NCBI RefSeq assembly: GCF_030409305.1
Contig: NZ_JAUFPQ010000017.1
Span: 256,106 to 320,105 of the forward strand
DNA length: 64,000 nucleotides
Direction: 5' to 3'
Source: Halomonas maura
GTDB lineage: Bacteria; Pseudomonadota; Gammaproteobacteria; Pseudomonadales; Halomonadaceae
In this document: piece by piece, positions 13,976 through 20,251 of the stretch
Numbering within the stretch: position 1 is the stretch's first letter
Layout of the letters: every line of letters starts with the position of its first letter
Made by a program: the position numbers and the translations under genes
Notes under the pieces: model-generated
What the model saw: only the letters and a program-made list of their open reading frames with translations
Told to the model about the DNA's origin: nothing
Databases searched by the model: none

Positions 13976-16667
13976 GGGGCCCCTCCTCTTCGATCAGGGA
14001 TTTCAGTTCGGGAATGCAGCTGCCGCACTGGGTGCCGCAGGCGAGTCGCGCCCCCAGCGCCTCGACGCTGGCATCGCCCGCGCGAATGGCGGCGACGATG
14101 GCGGCCTGGCCCACCTGGTGGCAGCTGCAGACCAGTGGGCCGCTGGCGGCGGCACCGTCATCGCAGCCGGCCAGCAGCCGGCGACGCCGCCCATCCTCCA
14201 CGGGCTGACCCTCGGCCGCTTCGGCGAAGCGCGCGTCGAGCCAGGCCAGGCCCGGCAGCTCGGCGGGCGGCCCCACCATCAGCCACCAGCGCAAGCGGCC
14301 GTCCTCGAGCCCGGCCGCCCGCCAGCGGCCGCTGGCGGGATCGTCGCACCACAACGAGGCCGGCACCGGCAGGCTCTCGGTGAGGCGTGCCAGGCCAGCC
14401 TCGCCCTCGCCCCAGGCCAGCTGCCAGCGGTCGGCATGGGCCAGCGGGATCCGCGCCCAGTAGTCGGCGTCCTCCCGCACGGTCCCGGCGACCTCGAGGT
14501 CCCCCGCGACCACCAGGGTGGCCTCGCAGGCCGTGGCCAGCGGCGTCACCGCCACGGCGCCGTGCTTGGTCTCGGGCTGGCCGGAGAGCGGGTCGACATG
14601 CGCCGCGAGCAGGCTGCCGGCAAGGGCCCGGGCCGAGAAACGATCGGTCCAGTGGATGGGCACGAACACCTCGCCGCGTCGCTGGCCGCGTGACAGCCTG
14701 ACCCGGCCACGGTACTCGCCGGTGGCACTCGTCAGCCGCGCCAGCTGCTGGTCGCCGAGCCCGAGCGCCTGGGCATCTTCCGGGGCGATCTCGATGAAGG
14801 GTTCGGCACGGTGGTTCATCAACCGGGCCGCGCGGGCGGTGCGGGTCATGGTGTGCCACTGGTCGCGCACGCGTCCGGTGTTGAGCCGCAGCGAATGGGT
14901 CGCGTCGAGCGCCTGGACGGGCTCCCGCGGGCGCACCGGAAAGAGCCTGGCGCACCCGTCGGCGGTGGCGAAGCAACCATCCTCGAACAATCGGGCGGTG
15001 CCATGGGGGGCGTCGGCGGTCACCGGCCACTGGATCGGCGCCAGGGCATCGTACCCCTCGCGATCCAGCTCGGCCAGCGCCGAGATGTCGAACATCCGGG
15101 CGCGATGGCCCGGCTGATCGGGCGCGTTCTCGAAGCCGGAGAGCCGGGCGTGCTCGACGAAGATCTCGCCGGGATGGGCATAGGCGAAGGCCGCGCCATA
15201 GCCCAGCCGCCGCGCCACCTCGCTGATGATCCACCAGTCGTGACGCGCCTCCCCGGGCGGGGGCAGCAACCCCCGCTGGCGGGAGATGCGCCGCTCGGAG
15301 TTGGTCACGGTGCCATCCTTCTCGGACCAGGACGTGGCCGGCAGCACGATATCGGCATAGGGCAAGAGGTCGGTGTCGGCCATGCATTCGGAGACGATCA
15401 CCAGCGGGCACCGAGCCAGGGCCGCCCGTACCCGGTCGGCGTCGGGCAGGCTGACCACCGGGTTGGTGGCCATGATCCACAGCGCCTGGATCTCGCCGCG
15501 CTCGATGGCCTCGAACAGCGCCACCGCCTTGTGACCGGGTCCCTCGGGCAGGCTCGGCTGCAGCGTGTCGGTGGCCCAGAAGCGGCGAACCCGGTCGAGG
15601 GCGCCGGGACTGTCGTAGTCCATATGCGCGGCCAGCTGGTTGGCCAGGCCGCCCACCTCGCGACCGCCCATGGCGTTGGGCTGGCCGGTGATGGAGAAGG
15701 GGCCGGCGCCGGGCAGGCCGATCTTGCCGCCGGCCAGGTGGCAGTTGATGATGGCGTGGCACTTGTCGGTGCCGCTGGACGACTGGTTGATGCCCTGGGA
15801 GTAGAGGGTCACCACGTGCAGCTGGCTGGCGAACCAGTAGAAGAAGGTCTCCAGGCGTTCCGGGTCGATATCGCAGTCGGCGGCGATGGCCTCGATGCGG
15901 CCGTCGTCCTCGCGGGCCGCGTCCAACGCCGCGTCCAGCCCCCGGGTGTGCTGTGCCAGGTAGACCCGGTCGAGCTTGCCCTTGGCGGCCATCCAGGCCA
16001 GCAGGCCGTTGAACAGCCTGGCGTCGCTGCCGGGCCTGAGCCCCAGGTAGAGGTCGGCGATCTCGCAGCTGTCGGTGACCCGCGGGTCGATCACCACCAC
16101 CCGCATCAGCGGGTTGCGGGTCTTGGCGGTGCGCAGGCGCTGGTAGAGTACCGGGTGATTCCAGGCCAGGTTGGAGCCCACCAGCACCACCAGCTCGGCC
16201 TCTTCCAGGTCCTCGTAGCTACAGGGCACGGCGTCGGCGCCCAGCGAGCGCTTGTAGGCGGCCACCGCCGAGGCCATGCACAGCCGCGAGTTGGTATCCA
16301 GGTGCGGCGTGCCGAGGAAGCCCTTGAACAGCTTGTTGGCGACGTAGTAGTCCTCGGTGAGCAGCTGCCCGGACAGGTAGCCGGCCACCGCCGTGTCGCC
16401 GGCAGCCTCGCGGGTCGCCTGGAGCCGCGCGGCCACGGCGTCGAGCGCGGTGTCCCAGTCCACCTCGACACCGTCCACCCGGGGCCGCGTCAGGCGCCCC
16501 TGCTCGCCCAGGGTCTCGGCCAGCGCCGAGCCCTTGACGCACAGGCGGCCGTAGTTGGCCGGATGCGTGGCGTCGCCCTCGACGCCGACCATGCGGTCGC
16601 CGTCGATGTCGGCCAGCACGCCGCAGCCGACACCGCAGTAGGGGCAAGTGGTTCGCGCCTGATACAT
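13932..16667 (-). CDS. nasA: Assimilatory nitrate reductase catalytic subunit
   Basis: A 911-residue cytoplasmic molybdopterin enzyme. The N-terminal [4Fe-4S] cysteines are C8, C11, C15 and C43 (CPYCGVGC and LCVKG). The MGD-binding and molydop-binding domains follow, with NQSSSGTDKCHAIINCHL and GQPNAMGGREVGG as landmarks. The C-terminus carries a BFD-like [2Fe-2S] domain (CSCHQVG and CGTQCGSC), as in Klebsiella-type NasA. It reduces nitrate to nitrite, taking electrons from a flavoprotein. The start MYQARTTCPYC at 16667 is preceded by GAGGA. It is transcribed from its own sigma-54-like promoter and leader, and cobA follows. Confidence 0.95.
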   Translation of the reverse strand: MYQARTTCPYCGVGCGVLADIDGDRMVGVEGDATHPANYGRLCVKGSALAETLGEQGRLTRPRVDGVEVDWDTALDAVAARLQATREAAGDTAVAGYLSGQLLTEDYYVANKLFKGFLGTPHLDTNSRLCMASAVAAYKRSLGADAVPCSYEDLEEAELVVLVGSNLAWNHPVLYQRLRTAKTRNPLMRVVVIDPRVTDSCEIADLYLGLRPGSDARLFNGLLAWMAAKGKLDRVYLAQHTRGLDAALDAAREDDGRIEAIAADCDIDPERLETFFYWFASQLHVVTLYSQGINQSSSGTDKCHAIINCHLAGGKIGLPGAGPFSITGQPNAMGGREVGGLANQLAAHMDYDSPGALDRVRRFWATDTLQPSLPEGPGHKAVALFEAIERGEIQALWIMATNPVVSLPDADRVRAALARCPLVIVSECMADTDLLPYADIVLPATSWSEKDGTVTNSERRISRQRGLLPPPGEARHDWWIISEVARRLGYGAAFAYAHPGEIFVEHARLSGFENAPDQPGHRARMFDISALAELDREGYDALAPIQWPVTADAPHGTARLFEDGCFATADGCARLFPVRPREPVQALDATHSLRLNTGRVRDQWHTMTRTARAARLMNHRAEPFIEIAPEDAQALGLGDQQLARLTSATGEYRGRVRLSRGQRRGEVFVPIHWTDRFSARALAGSLLAAHVDPLSGQPETKHGAVAVTPLATACEATLVVAGDLEVAGTVREDADYWARIPLAHADRWQLAWGEGEAGLARLTESLPVPASLWCDDPASGRWRAAGLEDGRLRWWLMVGPPAELPGLAWLDARFAEAAEGQPVEDGRRRRLLAGCDDGAAASGPLVCSCHQVGQAAIVAAIRAGDASVEALGARLACGTQCGSCIPELKSLIEEEGPHARSEQTPEAVQVV

Positions 16668-16696
16668 AACGCATTCCTCGATCGTGGGTCCCAACG

Positions 16697-16743
16697 ACGA
16701 CGCCCACCGCCCCGCTGGGGGCCAGCGCGGCGGTGGGCGTCGT
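16697..16743 (-). terminator. Leader terminator-like stem upstream of nasA
   Basis: Perfect 15-bp arms ACGACGCCCACCGCC and GGCGGTGGGCGTCGT, with an inner CGCTGG/CCAGCG stem, lie 30 bases upstream of the nasA start. The position in a long leader, after an A-N-N-G hexaloop, suggests an attenuator that NasT overrides. It lacks a good U tract, so it could instead block ribosome access. Confidence 0.6.
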
Positions 16744-16769
16744 TGCCTGGGGCCACCGTCATGGCGGCC
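16736..16769 (-). promoter_or_regulatory. ANTAR-type hairpin pair in the nasA leader
   Basis: Reading the minus strand, a 7-bp stem GGCCGCC/GGTGGCC with loop ATGAC (16751-16769) is followed three bases later by GGC-AACGAC-GCC (16736-16747). The second has the hexaloop AACGAC, with A1 and G4, and its 3' side is part of the terminator-like stem, so the two folds exclude each other. The first loop has five bases, not six, so the match is imperfect. Confidence 0.5.
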
Positions 16770-16792
16770 AGGGGGTTGATTGCCCAGTATCA

Positions 16793-16809
16793 AGCAAGCC
16801 GCGTGCCAA
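16793..16809 (-). promoter_or_regulatory. Sigma-54 promoter of nasA-cobA
   Basis: On the minus strand the sequence is TTGGCACGCGGCTTGCT, an exact match to the TTGGCACG-N4-TTGCW consensus with GG and GC ten bases apart. It implies a transcription start near 16782 and a leader of about 115 bases. RpoN with an NtrC-type activator is the expected control. Confidence 0.82.
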
Positions 16810-16996
16810 CAGGCGCCATCCCCCACCGCGGCAGGCCATCGCGGCCGACGGCCGACGCCTCCCCGCGACTCCCTGCACCAGGCGCGAACGCCGATGCCCC
16901 ATCCCGCACCGCTGCGGTGCAACAATCCCCCGGCGGACGATGACCACGGCAACGGGAGCGGCGCCCGCCCCCCGAACCTTTCGGGCATTGTGGCGT

Positions 16997-17013
16997 CTGG
17001 AATGTATCTTGCA
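16997..17013 (+). promoter_or_regulatory. Candidate sigma-54 promoter of nasTS
   Basis: CTGGAATGTATCTTGCA has a perfect TTGC -12 element and TGG at -24 with the required ten-base spacing; the CACG part reads AATG. It predicts a start near 17024, about 30 bases before nasT. Confidence 0.58.
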
Positions 17014-17052
17014 TTGTCTCCTGCAAACGACCGATGCAACGAGCCACGCCCT

Positions 17053-17646
17053 ATGCCCCAGCCCTTGAAAATCCTGCTGGTCGATGACGAGATCGTGCGC
17101 GCCGCCATGGTCGAGGAGGCCCTCGGCCAGGAGGGCCATGAGGTCGTCTGTCGCCTGCAGAGCCCGGCCAGCCTCAACGAGATGGTCGCGCGCCACGCCC
17201 CCGATGTGGTGATCATCGACATGGAGTCCCCCGATCGCGATACCCTCGACAGCATGTCCCTGCTCAATCGCGAGAACCCGCGCCCGGTGGTGTTCTTCGC
17301 CGACCAGCACGAGCCCGACACCATGCAGGCCGCCCTGGAGGCCGGTGTCAGCGCCTATGTGGTGGATGGCCTGGTGCCCAGCCGGGTCAAGGCGATCCTC
17401 GAGGTCGCCATCGCCCGCTTCGCCTCCTTCCAGTCGATGCGCACCGAGCTCGACAAGGCCCGCGGCCAGCTGGCCGACCGCAAGCGTATCGAGCGCGCCA
17501 AGGGCCTGCTGATGAAGCACCAGGACTGCGACGAGGAACAGGCCTACCGCATGCTGCGCAAGCTGGCCATGGACCGCGGCCAGCGCATCGGCGAGGTGGC
17601 CGCCAACGTGATCGATATCCTCGAACGACTGGAGAAAGGCCTATGA
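17053..17646 (+). CDS. nasT: NasT, ANTAR-domain nitrate-responsive antiterminator
   Basis: A 197-residue regulator with a receiver-like domain (KILLVDDE at 6-13, D56 in VVIIDMESPD) and a C-terminal ANTAR RNA-binding domain (about residues 130-192, with RIERAKGLLMKHQ and AYRMLRKLAMDRGQRIGEVA). NasT binds paired hexaloop hairpins in leader RNAs and prevents termination when it is not held by NasS. The ATG at 17053 is taken because earlier in-frame starts give a low-complexity extension. It overlaps nasS by four bases (ATGA). The hairpins described upstream of narK, nasA and the nirB operon are its likely targets. Confidence 0.94.
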   Translation: MPQPLKILLVDDEIVRAAMVEEALGQEGHEVVCRLQSPASLNEMVARHAPDVVIIDMESPDRDTLDSMSLLNRENPRPVVFFADQHEPDTMQAALEAGVSAYVVDGLVPSRVKAILEVAIARFASFQSMRTELDKARGQLADRKRIERAKGLLMKHQDCDEEQAYRMLRKLAMDRGQRIGEVAANVIDILERLEKGL

Positions 17647-18692
17647 CCGCGAGTCGCACCGCCGGGCTCGAGCGCCTGACGCTGGGCTTCATTCCGCTGC
17701 TGGATGCCGCCCTGCCGATCATCGCCCGCGAGGGCGGCTTCTTCGCCGCCGAGGGGCTCGACGTCGCCTTGTCACGCGAGAACGCCTGGTCGACCCTGCG
17801 CGACAAGCTCGCCGCCGGCCTGCTCGACGGCGCCCACATGCTGGCCCCGCTGCCCCTGGCCATGAGCCTGGGGATCTCCGGCGCCGCCTGCGAGACCCTG
17901 GCCCCGCTGGTGCTGGGGCGTAACGGCAACACCCTGGTGCTGTCGCCGCGCTGGAGCGAGGGCATGCCCGTGCCGGAGGCCCCCGACCCGGAGGGGAGCA
18001 CCACGGACCCCGCCGTCAGCGCCCGCGACTTCGCGCGTCGGCTGCGCCACCGGGGTGGGCCGGCGCCCTGCCTGGCCATGGTCCATCCCTTCTCGTGCCA
18101 GCACTACCAGCTGCGCGAATGGCTGGCCCTCGGCGGCATCGACGCCGACCACGAGGTCAAGCTGGTGGTCCTGCCGCCGTCGCGCATGGCCGAGGCCCTG
18201 GAGGAAGGGCGCATCGACGGCTTCTGTGTCGGCGAGCCCTGGGGCAGCCTGGCCCAGCATCGGGGAGCCGGTCGCATCGTCGCCAGCGGCGCCCAGCTCT
18301 GGCCGGACCACCCCGAGAAGGTGCTCGGGGTCACCGCGGCCTGGGCCGAGCACCATCCCGAAACCCTGACCGCCCTGATCCGTGCCCTGGCCGGGGCCGC
18401 CGAGTGGCTCGCTACCTCGCCCGAGCATGCCCGCCAGGCATGCGACTGGCTGGCCCTGCCCCCCTACCTGGACCGGGCCGTGCGCCACCTCGTGACGCTG
18501 GCACCCGATACGGGCCCGGTACGGCAACGGCTCGACGGCGACCTGCGCCCCTCCCCCGAGGCCATGGCCCCCATGGCCGCCCACCTCGACCAGGCGCTGC
18601 GGGCCCGCGGTGACCGACTGGACCCCGCCCGACTGTCGGCCTGTTACAGCCCCGTGCATTTCGATGCCGCCACGCACCAGGAGCGTGCATAA
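17643..18692 (+). CDS. nasS: NasS, nitrate/nitrite sensor
   Basis: A 349-residue protein of the CmpA/NrtA substrate-binding fold but with no signal peptide, as expected for cytoplasmic NasS. Family landmarks are LTLGFIPLLDAALPIIA at the start, GFFAAEGLDV, HPFSCQHYQLREWL and GFCVGEPWG. In other bacteria NasS holds NasT in a complex and releases it when nitrate or nitrite binds. The start overlaps the nasT stop (ATGA), fixing a two-gene unit. It is followed by the leader of the flavoprotein-nirBD operon in the same direction, so readthrough from nasTS is possible. Confidence 0.93.
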   Translation: MTASRTAGLERLTLGFIPLLDAALPIIAREGGFFAAEGLDVALSRENAWSTLRDKLAAGLLDGAHMLAPLPLAMSLGISGAACETLAPLVLGRNGNTLVLSPRWSEGMPVPEAPDPEGSTTDPAVSARDFARRLRHRGGPAPCLAMVHPFSCQHYQLREWLALGGIDADHEVKLVVLPPSRMAEALEEGRIDGFCVGEPWGSLAQHRGAGRIVASGAQLWPDHPEKVLGVTAAWAEHHPETLTALIRALAGAAEWLATSPEHARQACDWLALPPYLDRAVRHLVTLAPDTGPVRQRLDGDLRPSPEAMAPMAAHLDQALRARGDRLDPARLSACYSPVHFDAATHQERA

Positions 18693-18776
18693 GGCCCGTC
18701 CGGACGGCGACGGGCTGCCCGCCGCCGTCCGCCACGACAAATTCAACCGATTGATTTAATTGAATCAAGCCAATTA

Positions 18777-18792
18777 TTGGCCCGATAATTGA
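18777..18792 (+). promoter_or_regulatory. Candidate sigma-54 promoter of the flavoprotein-nirBD operon
   Basis: TTGGCCCGATAATTGA matches the -24 element except one base; the -12 element reads TTGA rather than TTGC. It also lies in a local AT-rich inverted repeat CAATTAT/ATAATTG. A start near 18803 would give a leader containing the two hairpins and terminator. Confidence 0.42.
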
Positions 18793-18832
18793 AAGACTGT
18801 AGGTAAGCGGAGCGGGCCCAGGCCTCTCCCTC

Positions 18833-18876
18833 GCGGTCAACGACGATCGCACACCGAATTCCAGACGAAGACGTCT
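18833..18876 (+). promoter_or_regulatory. Two-hairpin ANTAR target in the nirBD-operon leader
   Basis: Hairpin P1 is GCGGTC-AACGAC-GATCGC (18833-18850), a 6-bp stem with a hexaloop that has A1 and G4. Twelve bases later P2 is AGAC-GAAGAC-GTCT (18863-18876), with G4 but G at position 1. The 3' arm of P2 is the base of the following terminator, so P2 and terminator are mutually exclusive. This is the architecture of NasT/EutV antitermination motifs. Confidence 0.72.
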
Positions 18877-18910
18877 CAGCACCCCCGCTGCCAGGGGGTG
18901 CCGAGGCGTC
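18870..18910 (+). terminator. Leader attenuator of the flavoprotein-nirBD operon
   Basis: A 17-bp stem, GACGTCTCAGCACCCCC against GGGGGTGCCGAGGCGTC (two G-U pairs), has a 7-base loop and is followed by TTTCGCGTTT. It ends 24 bases before the flavoprotein start. It is a regulated terminator if NasT binds the upstream hairpins. Confidence 0.75.
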
Positions 18911-18934
18911 TTTCGCGTTTCAGGAGGTTTCGAC

Positions 18935-20251
18935 ATGTGCCCCGATGCCCTTTCCGGGTCCGCCCCGGACCCGCATCCCATCGAGCACCTGGTGATCGTC
19001 GGCAACGGCATGGCCACCCAGCGCCTGGTCGCGACGCTCGTGCGCCAGGCCAAGGCGCCACGCCGCATCACCGTGATCGGCGAGGAACGCTGCCCGGCCT
19101 ACAACCGCATTCTGCTCTCCCCCTGGCTGGCCGGCGACATGAGCCATAACGACCTGCGCCTGCCCGAGATCGCCGACCGGGCCGGCATCGCCCTGAGCAC
19201 CCGGCTCGGTGAACGGGTGACCCGCATCGACCGGGCCCGGCGCCGGGTACTGACCGCGCGCGGCGAGGCCCTCGCCTACGATCGGCTGGTGCTGGCCACG
19301 GGCTCGCGTACCGCCCTGCCGCCCGTGCCGGGGATCGAGCTGGCCGGGGTCAGCGGCTTCCGCGACCTGGACGACGCCGAGGCCCTGGCCGCGGCCGCGC
19401 AGCGCGGCGGCCGCGCCCTGGTGGTCGGCGGCGGCCTGCTGGGGCTCGAGGCCGCCGAGGGCCTGCGCCAGCGCGGCATGCAGGCCCGCGTGCTCCAGCG
19501 CAGCGAACGCCTGATGAACCGTCAGCTCGATGCCACCGCCGCGACGCTGCTGCGCCGCGAGCTCGAGGGCCGCGGGCTTGCGATCGCCACCGGCGTGGAA
19601 CTGGCCACCCTGGAGGACGACGGTCACGGCCATGTCGCCGCGGCACGCCTGGCCAACGGGGAACGGCTGCCCGCCGATCGCGTGGTCATCGCCGCCGGCA
19701 TCACGCCCAACGCCGAGCTCGGCCGGGAGGCCGGCCTGGCCTGCGACCGCGCCATCCGTGTCGATGCCTGGCTGACCACCTCCGACCCGGACATCCATGC
19801 CCTCGGCGAGTGCTGCCAGGTCGGGACCCGCACCTTCGGGCTGGTGGAGCCGATCTGGCAGCAGGTCGAGGTGCTGGCCCGTCACCTGGCCGGGGAAGCG
19901 ACGCCGGGCTTCGTCGACGCCCCGACCGCCACCAAGCTCAAGGTCGGCGGCGTGTCCCTGTATGCCTTCGGCCCCACCGAGGCCGGGCCGGGCCACGAGG
20001 CGCTGACCTATCACGATCCGCAGCAGGGCGAATACCGCCGCCTGCTGCTGCGCGACGGCCGCCTGGAGGGCGCCGTGCTCTATGGCGATACCGCCATGGG
20101 ACCCTGGCTGTTCACCCAGGCCCGGGCCGGCACCCGGCTCGATGCCGCCCGCCAGGCCCTGGCCCTCGGCCAGGCCGATGTCGAGGCCCTGCTCGCCGAG
20201 CACGAGAGCCCTCTCCGAGACACCGACAGCCCCGAGAAGGAGGCCGCATGA
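18935..20251 (+). CDS. FAD/NAD(P)H oxidoreductase of nitrate assimilation
   Basis: A 438-residue pyridine nucleotide-disulfide oxidoreductase-like flavoprotein: FAD-binding HLVIVGNGMATQRL near residues 17-31, NAD-binding ALVVGGGLLGLEAAE, and the VVIAAGITPNAELG and DIHALGECC segments. It resembles the N-terminal half of NirB but stops before the Fe-S and siroheme domains, and has no BFD-like cysteines. The likely job is to pass electrons from NAD(P)H to NasA, as the electron-transfer subunits of other assimilatory nitrate reductases do. CAGGAGG precedes the ATG, and its stop overlaps nirB (ATGA). Confidence 0.85.
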   Translation: MCPDALSGSAPDPHPIEHLVIVGNGMATQRLVATLVRQAKAPRRITVIGEERCPAYNRILLSPWLAGDMSHNDLRLPEIADRAGIALSTRLGERVTRIDRARRRVLTARGEALAYDRLVLATGSRTALPPVPGIELAGVSGFRDLDDAEALAAAAQRGGRALVVGGGLLGLEAAEGLRQRGMQARVLQRSERLMNRQLDATAATLLRRELEGRGLAIATGVELATLEDDGHGHVAAARLANGERLPADRVVIAAGITPNAELGREAGLACDRAIRVDAWLTTSDPDIHALGECCQVGTRTFGLVEPIWQQVEVLARHLAGEATPGFVDAPTATKLKVGGVSLYAFGPTEAGPGHEALTYHDPQQGEYRRLLLRDGRLEGAVLYGDTAMGPWLFTQARAGTRLDAARQALALGQADVEALLAEHESPLRDTDSPEKEAA

